DNA from: a virus
DNA: 47,463 bases
IMG/VR virus record: IMGVR_UViG_3300010392_000264
Coordinates: 1-47,463 of that record
Strand: one strand, 5' to 3'
Below are positions 40,020 to 46,618 of this stretch, one piece after another. The stretch's first letter is position 1. Each line of letters starts with the position of its first letter. Under the pieces are notes generated by a model. The model was not told the DNA's origin, made no database searches, and worked only from the letters and a program-made list of their open reading frames with translations. Both the position numbers and the translations under genes were made by a program.

Positions 40020-40192
40020 GCCACGTCCTCCTGCTGGATGCCCATCCGCCGCTTCAGGTCGCACGCCTGATCGGCCATCTCGTCGCTGACGTGGGCGAAG
40101 AAGTCCGCCAGCCAGTCGCACCGCTCGGCACGGCACTGGCGCGTCAACTCGAACGCCTCGTCGCTGATCGCCTGCGCTTCCTCCGGCGTCAT
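40016..40192 (-). CDS. Small hypothetical protein (58 residues)
   Basis: A 58-residue acidic helical protein (TPEEAQAISDEAFELTRQCR, RCDWLADFFAHVSDEMADQA) with three Cys. It fits exactly between its neighbours with ATGA (40189-40192) and GTGA (40016-40019) overlaps. No family recognised. Confidence 0.6.
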   Translation of the reverse strand: MTPEEAQAISDEAFELTRQCRAERCDWLADFFAHVSDEMADQACDLKRRMGIQQEDVA

Positions 40193-40584
40193 CGGTCGCG
40201 ACCTTCGGCACGGGCTAGAACGGCGAGCGCGTGATCCATAAGCAGTCCCGGCTCATGCCTGCCGCCTGTACGATCAAGCCACCCGGTTAGATTCTTCAGC
40301 GCCTCGTACATCTCCGGCGCGGCGACGATCAGGCGGGCGTTGGCTTCTCCAAAAACATGAACGCTCTCCACGCGATCCTTGCCGAAATCTTCAAGTCCTG
40401 TGAGGCAAAGAGACGGTTCGACAGGCATATGCGCTCTTAACTTAGAGCACGGGCCACCGCCCTTTTCTTGCCCGACAATCAAACCCTCCCCGTTTGGGCC
40501 GACTAACATTTGCCATCCCCATCCGGCCCTGTAGTCCTCGCCCTGCCAACGCCATGGCCCCGGCGTCCAATTCCGTTCGGTCAT
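40189..40584 (-). CDS. WTPGPW-family protein, copy B
   Basis: A 131-residue paralogue of the gene at 38583 (TERNWTPGPWRWQ; EANARLIVAAPEMYEALKNL; acidic/basic end LAVLARAEGRDR). The insert between the N-terminal motif and the NARLI helix differs in length and sequence from copy A, as though the middle carries the specificity. ATG 40584 starts at the conserved TER motif. Confidence 0.75.
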   Translation of the reverse strand: MTERNWTPGPWRWQGEDYRAGWGWQMLVGPNGEGLIVGQEKGGGPCSKLRAHMPVEPSLCLTGLEDFGKDRVESVHVFGEANARLIVAAPEMYEALKNLTGWLDRTGGRHEPGLLMDHALAVLARAEGRDR

Positions 40585-40589
40585 CCCCG

Positions 40590-40904
40590 TCACTCCGCTG
40601 CGTAGCGCGTGGCCGAAAAGCTCGACCACTCGCATGACACGTGTTCGTCAAACGCCGCGTCCACGTCGCCCTGCGTCTCAAGCGCCGCGTCGGCAGCCCG
40701 ATACAGAATAACGTCAAAGTGCGGGTTCAGCGCCGCCCATCGGCCACGCTCGAACTCGTACTCAATCGGGCCGGGGAAATACGCCGTGGGCTCGACCACG
40801 CTCGTGAACCGTAGCTCCTGCCGGAGCGCCAGTTCGCCAGCCAGGTCGATCATCGCGCCGTTCGGCAGCGGGATCTCCGTTAGCGATGCGGTGATGTATG
40901 GCAT
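40590..40904 (-). CDS. First gene of the leftward operon, hypothetical
   Basis: A 104-residue protein, beta-rich in the first half (PYITASLTEIPLPNGAMIDL, then ELRFTSVVEPTAYFPGPIEY) with an acidic C-terminus. No family recognised. ATG 40904 follows GAGGGACAG about 30 nt after the predicted transcription start of the leftward promoter (40942-40970). Confidence 0.6.
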   Translation of the reverse strand: MPYITASLTEIPLPNGAMIDLAGELALRQELRFTSVVEPTAYFPGPIEYEFERGRWAALNPHFDVILYRAADAALETQGDVDAAFDEHVSCEWSSFSATRYAAE

Positions 40905-40941
40905 CTGTCGTCCCTCGTCGTCGTGTGTGGCGATGAGGGAT

Positions 40942-40970
40942 AGTGTGCTTCTTTGGCACAAGCCAGTCAA
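40942..40970 (-). promoter_or_regulatory. Leftward promoter with operator in its spacer
   Basis: Read leftward: -35 TTGACT (40965-40970), 3 bp, operator TTGTGCCAAA (40952-40961), 4 bp, -10-like CACACT (40942-40947); total spacer 17 bp. The rightward promoter at 41004-41032 has the same layout and the same 10-bp operator. A repressor bound there would block the polymerase site. Expected start is near 40934, about 30 nt before ATG 40904. Confidence 0.7.
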
Positions 40971-41003
40971 GCACAAATTTGGCCAGCCGGAAGATTATTC
41001 GGC

Positions 41004-41032
41004 TTGACAGCGTTGTGCCAAACCGCCACACT
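41004..41032 (+). promoter_or_regulatory. Rightward promoter with operator in its spacer
   Basis: TTGACA (41004-41009), 3 bp, operator TTGTGCCAAA (41013-41022), 4 bp, CACACT (41027-41032); spacer 17 bp. It is a mirror copy of the leftward promoter. The expected transcription start (about 41039-41040) coincides with the ATG of the HTH gene, implying a leaderless mRNA. A scrambled half-site pair (GCACAA 40971-40976, TTTGGC 40978-40983) lies between the two promoters and may be a third, weaker site. Confidence 0.7.
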
Positions 41033-41039
41033 CCACGCC

Positions 41040-41249
41040 ATGACGCTAGATAAATACCTCAAGGCCAACGGCCTTTCGCGGCGCGCTTTCGGCGAAATGA
41101 TCGACGTTGAGCGCAGCACCGTGGCCCGTTGGGCGCTCGGCGACCGTCAACCGCCATTAGCGATGGTCGCCAGGATTGAGCAGGTGACGGGCGGCGCTGT
41201 CCGCTTCGAAGACTGGCTTGAGGCCGACATGACCGGAGATGCCGCCTGA
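41040..41249 (+). CDS. Cro/CI-like helix-turn-helix regulator
   Basis: A 69-residue DNA-binding protein: HTH at about 12-34 (LSRRAFGEMIDVERSTVARW), followed by a short dimerisation-type tail (MVARIEQVTGGAVRFEDWL). It is small, Cro-sized, with no protease or oligomerisation domain. It is the first rightward gene at the switch and the natural ligand for the two TTGTGCCAAA sites. There is no Shine-Dalgarno site, consistent with leaderless translation from its own promoter and autoregulation. Confidence 0.85.
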   Translation: MTLDKYLKANGLSRRAFGEMIDVERSTVARWALGDRQPPLAMVARIEQVTGGAVRFEDWLEADMTGDAA

Positions 41250-41294
41250 TGCTGGCCGGCCGCTCCAAGGAATAGCGACTTCGGGCGCTCGCGC

Positions 41295-41328
41295 AAAAAA
41301 ATGGCGGCGCACCCGAAGGCCGCCGCCA
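41295..41328 (-). terminator. Leftward intrinsic terminator upstream of the ParB-like genes
   Basis: Read leftward: TGGCGGCG (41328-41321) pairs with CGCCGCCA (41309-41302) across an 11-nt loop, followed by seven T (41301-41295). It would stop antisense transcription entering the switch region from the right. Read rightward there is no T-run, so forward transcripts pass, though the hairpin still sits about 14 nt before the next ATG and could damp translation. Confidence 0.55.
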
Positions 41329-41341
41329 GAAGGAAAAGCAT

Positions 41342-42208
41342 ATGAATAAAATAATGCACATGCAGGCCGCCAGCAAGGCGAAAGACCTTGAGTGGCTTGA
41401 CGATATGCTGCTTCGGGCGCAGTCGCGCATCGTCACCCGCGCCGCCGAACTCACGCCCGCTATCGCCGAGGCGCTGATCGGCCTTAACCCCGGCAACCGC
41501 ACTGTCAGCGCCGCTACCGTCGAGAAGTACGCCCGCGACATGGCGGCCGGCGCTTGGGCGGCGAACGGCGAGAGCATCATCATTTCGCGCTGCGGCCTTC
41601 TGAATGACGGGCAACACCGTTGCGCCGCCGTCATCATGGCGGGCGTCACCATCCCCGCCATCTTCGTCGCTGGCGTCGAGCGTGAGACCCGGACAACGGT
41701 CGATCAGGGCAAGGCGCGCACAGCCGCAGACTACCTGTCGATGAACGGCCATAAGGATGCGCATCGTCTTTCGGCTGCGGCGAAGTACATCTGGCAGTTT
41801 GGCCAGAGGAACGAACTCAGCCAACAGACGCACTTCGCTCCAACCAAGATCGAGGTCATGCAGACGATAGATGGAGATCCGTCTATCGCGGCAAGCCTCG
41901 CGGCAGTTCCGAAGAAGGGCGCGGAAACGGTTGGTGGCCGATCCGTCCTGACGTTCGCCCGTTGGGCGATGTCGAGGCGCAGCGGGACCGATGACGCTGA
42001 CGACTTCATTTCTGCGCTCGTGCACGGCCACAACCTCGCCCCGCGCGACCCGATCCTGTACGCGCGCAATCGCCTGCTGGCGGAAAAACGTCTGACGCCG
42101 AACGAGAAGGCCGAACTGATCTTCCGCGCTTGGAACGCGCATCGCCGTGGCCAGTCCGTTGCGACGCTCCCGATCAAGGGCGGGCCGCTCCCGCGTCTGG
42201 AGCGCTAG
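41342..42208 (+). CDS. ParB-like (Srx/ParB-fold) protein 1
   Basis: A 288-residue protein. The core VEKYARDMAAGAWAANGESI followed by LLNDGQHRCAAVIMAGVTIP has the DGQHR motif characteristic of a ParB/Srx-like phage family. TTVDQGKARTAADYL follows, then helical DNA-binding-like segments. Proteins of this family are common in phages and plasmids; nuclease, CTPase or regulatory roles are proposed. Start ATG after AAGGAAAAG; a hairpin precedes it. Confidence 0.75.
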   Translation: MNKIMHMQAASKAKDLEWLDDMLLRAQSRIVTRAAELTPAIAEALIGLNPGNRTVSAATVEKYARDMAAGAWAANGESIIISRCGLLNDGQHRCAAVIMAGVTIPAIFVAGVERETRTTVDQGKARTAADYLSMNGHKDAHRLSAAAKYIWQFGQRNELSQQTHFAPTKIEVMQTIDGDPSIAASLAAVPKKGAETVGGRSVLTFARWAMSRRSGTDDADDFISALVHGHNLAPRDPILYARNRLLAEKRLTPNEKAELIFRAWNAHRRGQSVATLPIKGGPLPRLER

Positions 42209-42211
42209 GCC

Positions 42212-43054
42212 ATGATCCAATCGCTTCCCACCGACAAGATCGACCGCCGCGACGACGCGCGCGCCATCAACGAGGCAACCGTCTCCGCGCTGGTGGATAG
42301 CATCGCCGCTGTCGGCCTGATCAATCCGATCCGCGTTCGCGCTGCCGGAGATCGGTGGGAAGCGATTGCCGGAGCGCACCGTCTGGCAGCCTGCCAACGT
42401 CTCGGGCTCGCCGATATCGAATGCGTCGTCGTCGCCGATGACGACCTGCACGCTGAGCTTGCGATGATCGACGAGAACCTTTGCCGGGCGGAACTGTCGC
42501 CGGCCGAGCGGTCCTCGCAGACGGCGCGACGTAAGGCGATCTACCAAGAACTGCATCCCGAGACGCGGCATGGCGGCGACCGCAAATCCGATCAAGTTGC
42601 CAAGTTGGCGACTTGCTCTGGCGAGCGCTTCACCGCCGAGACGGCCAGCGCCACCGGCCGCTCCGAGCGCGCCGTCCAACGCGACGCCGAGCGCGGCGCG
42701 AAGGTGATTCAGGAAGTCTTGGACATGATCCGGGGCACGCCGCTCGATACCGGCGTCTACCTCGACAAGCTCAAGCGGATGCCGCCGAACGACCAGTATA
42801 CGGCCGCCAAGCGCGACCTTGCCGAGGCCCGTCGCTCCGAACGCGCGCCTCAATCGTCGCCACGGCCAAGCCGGATCGACGCCGACGTAAAGGCTCGGGC
42901 GGCCAAGGAAGTCGCTGAGATCCTTGCTGCTCATGTCCCGCACGACGCTTGGGACGGCGTGAAGGCCAACCTGTACGCGGCCGGCGCTCGGAACATCGCC
43001 GACGAACTCGCGAACATCACGGGGCAGTCGATCATGGACCGGAGGTACGCATGA
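42212..43054 (+). CDS. ParB-like partition/nuclease-domain protein 2
   Basis: A 280-residue ParB-domain protein: N-terminal DDARAINEATVSALVDSIAA, INPIRVRA, then the signature AGAHRLAACQRLG (about 54-66), and MIDENLCRAELSPAERSSQT. An HTH-like ASATGRSERAVQRDAERG follows at about 145-165, and a charged helical C-terminus. No ParA ATPase is nearby, so partition is not the obvious role; regulation of phage DNA or of transcription is an alternative. Separated from protein 1 by 3 nt. Confidence 0.85.
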   Translation: MIQSLPTDKIDRRDDARAINEATVSALVDSIAAVGLINPIRVRAAGDRWEAIAGAHRLAACQRLGLADIECVVVADDDLHAELAMIDENLCRAELSPAERSSQTARRKAIYQELHPETRHGGDRKSDQVAKLATCSGERFTAETASATGRSERAVQRDAERGAKVIQEVLDMIRGTPLDTGVYLDKLKRMPPNDQYTAAKRDLAEARRSERAPQSSPRPSRIDADVKARAAKEVAEILAAHVPHDAWDGVKANLYAAGARNIADELANITGQSIMDRRYA

Positions 43055-43425
43055 ACGTCTATGTGGTCAGCAATCCGGCAATGCCGGGTTTGGTAAAGAT
43101 AGGTCGGTCCATAGATGTTGAGGCACGCCTCGCCCAATTGTCTAACGTAACGGCCGTTCCTCTCCCGTTCATTTTGGAATTTGTAGACGCCACAGATGGT
43201 GAAGTCTGTGAAGTGGAGAGGTTGGCGCATCAATTGCTGGCTGAACATCGCATCAATCCTTGCAGGGAATTCTTTAGGGCGTCCGTATCCCAAGCTATTT
43301 CTGCGGTGCAAACAGCCGCGTTGATTTCGGCGTGGAATATGGCTGATCGCGAAGCCCGCGAGGACTTCCTGGCGCAGATCGACGTGTCGGTGTTTGACCG
43401 CACGTCGGCGGGCAGGGCGGCATGA
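43051..43425 (+). CDS. GIY-YIG-type (T5orf172/MUG113-like) nuclease domain protein
   Basis: A 124-residue protein with the T5orf172-type pattern: VYVVSNPAMPGLVKIGRSI (3-21), Arg26 in VEARLAQL, the Glu-containing helix EVERLAHQLL (54-63), and CREFFR (71-76). It is probably a GIY-YIG family endonuclease, small as the family often is. Its DNA is visibly AT-richer (29 G+C of 60 in row 43141-43200), suggesting recent transfer. It overlaps the ParB-like gene by 4 nt. Confidence 0.8.
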   Translation: MNVYVVSNPAMPGLVKIGRSIDVEARLAQLSNVTAVPLPFILEFVDATDGEVCEVERLAHQLLAEHRINPCREFFRASVSQAISAVQTAALISAWNMADREAREDFLAQIDVSVFDRTSAGRAA

Positions 43426-43547
43426 CCTGGGCGCAGATCGCCATCGGGCTGACGGGCGTGGGCTTCGTGCTGTCGCTGCGCTCGACGGCGGCCGGCGTCG
43501 TCTGCGTGTACCTCGCGCTTGGCGCGATGCTGATGGGGATGGTGTGA
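43422..43547 (+). CDS. Very small membrane protein (41 residues)
   Basis: A 41-residue protein with two short hydrophobic segments (IAIGLTGVGFVLSL and GVVCVYLALGAMLMGMV). Overlaps both neighbours by ATGA/TGATG, so co-translated. No family recognised. Confidence 0.5.
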   Translation: MTWAQIAIGLTGVGFVLSLRSTAAGVVCVYLALGAMLMGMV

Positions 43548-43864
43548 TGGCTGAGAAGAAAGAGCGCACGCCGTTGGAACTGCGCCGCCTCGACGCGCGG
43601 ATGCACACGGCAAGCCAGATCCACCACCGCGCACGGATGGAACACGTTCTGTACGGCGCGCTGCATCGGCGCATGGCGATCCTGCACCAGAAGCACGCGC
43701 GGCTTGCGTTCATCGACGTGCAGCACCTCACGCAACCCGATCCGTCCGCCGCTCACGGGGCCGCCTCTCCCTCGGCCGAAGCGCGGCGCACCTCCCGCAA
43801 CTGCGGCCCGGCGGGCGATACGTCTCCTGCCGGGCCGGATTTTCACGGGACTTCCGACACATGA
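43547..43864 (+). CDS. Small basic protein
   Basis: A 105-residue protein: a His/Arg-rich helical first half (ELRRLDARMHTASQIHHRAR, LHRRMAILHQKHARLAFI) and a disordered Ser/Pro/Gly tail. It may bind nucleic acid through its basic helix; that is inference. Coupled at both ends. Confidence 0.5.
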   Translation: MAEKKERTPLELRRLDARMHTASQIHHRARMEHVLYGALHRRMAILHQKHARLAFIDVQHLTQPDPSAAHGAASPSAEARRTSRNCGPAGDTSPAGPDFHGTSDT

Positions 43865-44004
43865 TCGGCGCCCGCGTCCCCACCCGGCGCGCCGTAGCCC
43901 AGGCCGGCTGTTCGCCCCTCGTCGGTCGGCCTGGGCGTTCCAAGACGTTCTTCAACGACGTGATCGCCGTCTTCCGGGCCGGCGGGAAAGCGATGGGGCG
44001 ATGA
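43861..44004 (+). CDS. Very small basic protein (47 residues)
   Basis: A 47-residue basic protein (RRAVAQAGCSPLVGRPGRSK, FFNDVIAVFRAGGKAMGR). It fills the gap before the methyltransferase with ATGA overlaps at both ends (43861-43864 and 44001-44004), the main reason to accept it. Confidence 0.5.
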   Translation: MIGARVPTRRAVAQAGCSPLVGRPGRSKTFFNDVIAVFRAGGKAMGR

Positions 44005-44792
44005 CCTACGCCCGCAAGGAAGTCATCGGCGACGCGACGCTGTACCTGGGCGACTGCCTGGAAGTCATGCCGGCGCTGCCCGATGCCGCTATCGACATGA
44101 TTTGGACAGACCCGCCGTATGGGCACAGCAATCATGATGGCGACTGGAACTCGCGTCTAAACGAAGTTCGCGGCATCGAGGGCAAGCCGATTGCAAACGA
44201 TGATGCGGATGGCATGCGCCGCGTCGTTGACGGCATGCTGGTCGAGGCAAGCAGGGTTCTAAAGCCCGACTGCTGCTGCTGCTGCTGCTGCTGCGGCGGC
44301 GGCGGTCCAAGGCCGACATTCGCGTGGGTAGCGGATCGCATGGACCGCGATGGACTGACATTCTTTCACAGCGTCATCTGGGACAAGAAGAACCCCGGCC
44401 TCGGATGGCGCTACCGGCGTCAGCACGAGATGGTCATGGTCTCGCACCGTGCCGGCGGAAAGCTGTCTTGGGCCGACCAAAACGTTACCGCGCGGAATGT
44501 CTTCTCGCTTATGCCACCGCGCGAACGCGAACACCCTAACGAAAAGCCGTTAGGCCTCGTCGACCACTTCATCCGACTGCATACCGTCTACGGCGATATC
44601 GTTTGCGACCCCTTCATGGGCAGCGGCACGACTGGCGTTGCGTGCGCCAAGCTCGGCCGCAAGTTCATCGGCATCGAGCTTCACGAGCCATACTTCGACA
44701 TCGCCTGTCGCCGCATCGAAGACGCCTACCGCCAGCCGGACATGTTCATCGCTCCGCCCGCCAAGGCGACGCAGGAGGCGATGGACCTATGA
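44001..44792 (+). CDS. DNA adenine/cytosine-N4 methyltransferase, copy 2
   Basis: A 263-residue amino-methyltransferase with DPPY at 37-40 (motif IV) and an intact SAM site DPFMGSGTTG at 203-212 (motif I), the beta-class order. The central region includes an eight-Cys, four-Gly run (91-102) encoded by a TGC repeat. The first 24 and last 50 residues match copy 1 (1432). Modification would protect phage DNA from restriction or mark it; the target is unknown. The start overlaps the previous small gene. Confidence 0.92.
   Translation: MTYARKEVIGDATLYLGDCLEVMPALPDAAIDMIWTDPPYGHSNHDGDWNSRLNEVRGIEGKPIANDDADGMRRVVDGMLVEASRVLKPDCCCCCCCCGGGGPRPTFAWVADRMDRDGLTFFHSVIWDKKNPGLGWRYRRQHEMVMVSHRAGGKLSWADQNVTARNVFSLMPPREREHPNEKPLGLVDHFIRLHTVYGDIVCDPFMGSGTTGVACAKLGRKFIGIELHEPYFDIACRRIEDAYRQPDMFIAPPAKATQEAMDL
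44271..44294 (+). repeat. (TGC)8 trinucleotide repeat inside the methyltransferase
   Basis: Eight perfect TGC units, coding for eight Cys, are followed by GGC-GGC-GGC-GGT for four Gly. Slippage here would add or remove whole residues without a frameshift. I recall a similar Cys-then-Gly run in other phage methyltransferases of this type, so it may be structural rather than accidental. Confidence 0.9.
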
Positions 44793-45004
44793 GCCAGACG
44801 CGCCGCATGTCCGCCGTGGAGGCCATCGCCAACGTCGCCATAGGCTACGGCATCGCCGTACTCGCGCAGGCCATCGTGTTCCCGCTGTTCGGGCTCCGCG
44901 CCAGCGTCGCTGAGCATTTCGGCATCGCCGCGATATTCACCGCCATCAGCCTTGTGCGCTCCTACGCCGTGCGCCGGCTGTTCAACGCATGGAGCCGCGC
45001 ATGA
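44789..45004 (+). CDS. Small two-helix membrane protein
   Basis: A 71-residue protein with two membrane segments (VAIGYGIAVLAQAIVFPLF and FGIAAIFTAISLVRSYAV) and a basic end (RRLFNAWSRA). This SxVEAIANVAIGYGxA type is common in phages and prophages; function unknown. Its first codons ATGAGCCAGACG also occur after methyltransferase copy 1. The start overlaps the methyltransferase stop. Confidence 0.75.
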   Translation: MSQTRRMSAVEAIANVAIGYGIAVLAQAIVFPLFGLRASVAEHFGIAAIFTAISLVRSYAVRRLFNAWSRA

Positions 45005-45468
45005 ATGCCATCATCGCCATAGACCCCGGCAAGACGGGCGCAATCGCCTACGACTGCGCGGGCGCGTTGCTCAAGGTCTACGACATGCCGGACACGTCAG
45101 CCGGCGTCGTCTCCATGCTCCGCAGCCTGTCCTACGGCCCCGACATCGCGCTCGTCCTGATCGAGAAGCAGCAGTCGATGCCGAAGCAGGGCGTCAGCAG
45201 CACGTTCACGCTCGCCGAGGGCTACGGCCTGCTTCAAGGCGTCGTGATGGCCCTTGGCCTGCCGATGGATTTCGTGCGGCCCGCTGAGTGGAAGAAGCGC
45301 CTTGGCCTGACGAACGCGGACAAGGCTGGCAGCCGCGACATGGCGGCCAGGCTGTTCCCGGATCAGGCGGACCTATTCGCGCGGCAGAAGGATCACGGGC
45401 GCGCCGAGGCGGCGCTGCTCACCGTGTACGCGAGGCGTCACATGATCGGAGAAAGGAAAGCAGCATGA
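45001..45468 (+). CDS. RuvC-like Holliday junction resolvase
   Basis: A 155-residue RuvC-family protein: AIIAIDPGKTGAIAY with catalytic Asp8, LVLIEKQQSMP with Glu55, a long helix region (GYGLLQGVVMALGLP), and C-terminal KDHGRAEAAL with Asp131 and Glu136. It would cut branched DNA made by ERF/NinB-type recombination and replication. ATG 45001 overlaps the previous gene end. Confidence 0.88.
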   Translation: MNAIIAIDPGKTGAIAYDCAGALLKVYDMPDTSAGVVSMLRSLSYGPDIALVLIEKQQSMPKQGVSSTFTLAEGYGLLQGVVMALGLPMDFVRPAEWKKRLGLTNADKAGSRDMAARLFPDQADLFARQKDHGRAEAALLTVYARRHMIGERKAA

Positions 45469-46448
45469 AGGACATGGTGGAAACCGGAACGGAGCTTGTC
45501 ACGCAAGAAGCGTTGACGCCCGCAATTGTGTTCGCGCCCGGCGGTGTGGACCCGCTACTAGCGGAAATCGCGTCAAAGGCGCGCAGCCACTGCGCTGACG
45601 TTTCGACGGCAAAAGGGCGCAAAGAAATAGCGTCAATCGCCCATAAAGTGGCGCGCTCGAAGACGCTGCTCGATGGCATGGGTAAGGATCTAGTCGCTGA
45701 GTGGAAGGCGAAAGCCAGCGCAGTCGATGAAGAACGGCGAAAGATTCGGACGTTTCTCGATGAACTGAAGGATGAAGTGCGTCGGCCGTTAACCGAATAC
45801 GAAGACTCGGAGAAAACGCGCGTCGATAACATCCGCGCAACGATTGAGCAGATTAACGATGCCGCATTTGCTGAAGGTGATTCGTCCGCGCTGCGTGACG
45901 CCCTCAATAATGCTCGTTCAATTGTCATCGACGAAGATATCTTCGCCGAGTTTCAGGCGGAAGCGGCTCTAGCGAAAGAGCGGTGCATCAATCGTCTAAC
46001 GGACAGCCTGGCCGCAGCGGAAGCGCGGGAAGCAGAGGAAAGGCGGATTGCGGAAGAAGCCGCTGCCGCAGAAGCCGCGCGTCGCGAAAAGGAAGAAGCG
46101 GACGCGAAGGCGCGCGCCGAGCGCGCTGCGGCCGAAGAAGCGGAGCGCCGCCGTAAGTGGGAGGCTGAAGCCGCTGAACGAGAGCGCGTAGCGGCAGAGA
46201 AGGCAAAGCACGAAGCGGAGCGCGCGGCGATTGAGGCGCAGCGTAAAGCAGACGAAGAAAAAGAGCGCGCACGGCAAGCCGCAGAACTAGCTGAGGCGCG
46301 CCGGGTCGCAAATCAGGAACACCGCAGAACGGTCAATCGCGAAGCGATGACGGCGATACAGGCGACCGGCGTCACTGAAGACCAGGCGAAAGCCATCGTC
46401 CTGGCAATCATCAACGGCGACGTTCCACACGTTACGTTGGCGTACTAA
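45465..46448 (+). CDS. TolA-like coiled-coil protein beside the ERF gene
   Basis: A 327-residue protein. The N-terminal domain (about 25-150) has the block GRKEIASIAHKVARSKTLLD, then VRRPLTEYEDSEKTR. Residues about 200-300 are a long Ala/Glu/Arg coiled coil that draws false similarity to TolA. The C-terminus (about 300-327) looks like a short DNA-binding-type helix pair. This type regularly sits beside phage recombinase genes and is probably a recombination or exonuclease-related factor. Codon use is less GC-rich than the neighbours. Confidence 0.7.
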   Translation: MKDMVETGTELVTQEALTPAIVFAPGGVDPLLAEIASKARSHCADVSTAKGRKEIASIAHKVARSKTLLDGMGKDLVAEWKAKASAVDEERRKIRTFLDELKDEVRRPLTEYEDSEKTRVDNIRATIEQINDAAFAEGDSSALRDALNNARSIVIDEDIFAEFQAEAALAKERCINRLTDSLAAAEAREAEERRIAEEAAAAEAARREKEEADAKARAERAAAEEAERRRKWEAEAAERERVAAEKAKHEAERAAIEAQRKADEEKERARQAAELAEARRVANQEHRRTVNREAMTAIQATGVTEDQAKAIVLAIINGDVPHVTLAY

Positions 46449-46453
46449 CCCGC

Positions 46454-46588
46454 ATGACCCAACACCCCGCCCGTATCTCCACCACCGCTGCGCCTGCGGT
46501 GCAAGCGTTGCTGCGCGAAAGCGTCAAGGCCGCACGGGGCCGGGGTTGCATCACGGTTGCGGCTAAGCGCGCAGGGCGAGGGCGGTAG
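46454..46588 (+). CDS. Very small basic protein (44 residues)
   Basis: A 44-residue basic reading (APAVQALLRESVKAARGRGC and a KRAGRGR tail) in the gap between the coiled-coil and ERF genes. Weak support: plausible start, no overlaps, no clear ribosome site. The gap also holds the AGGAGGG ribosome site of the ERF gene. Confidence 0.35.
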   Translation: MTQHPARISTTAAPAVQALLRESVKAARGRGCITVAAKRAGRGR

Positions 46589-46618
46589 GAGGGACACGTT
46601 GTGACAGGAGAAGGATCG

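Noticed and set aside
41147-42943. 598-residue open frame on the reverse strand
   Set aside because: Antisense to two clear ParB-like genes; long antisense frames are expected in GC-rich DNA and the product is Arg/Ala/Val-rich with no domain.
45465-46448. TolA envelope protein
   Set aside because: Similarity comes from the Ala/Glu coiled coil only; there is no membrane anchor, and the location is a recombination operon.
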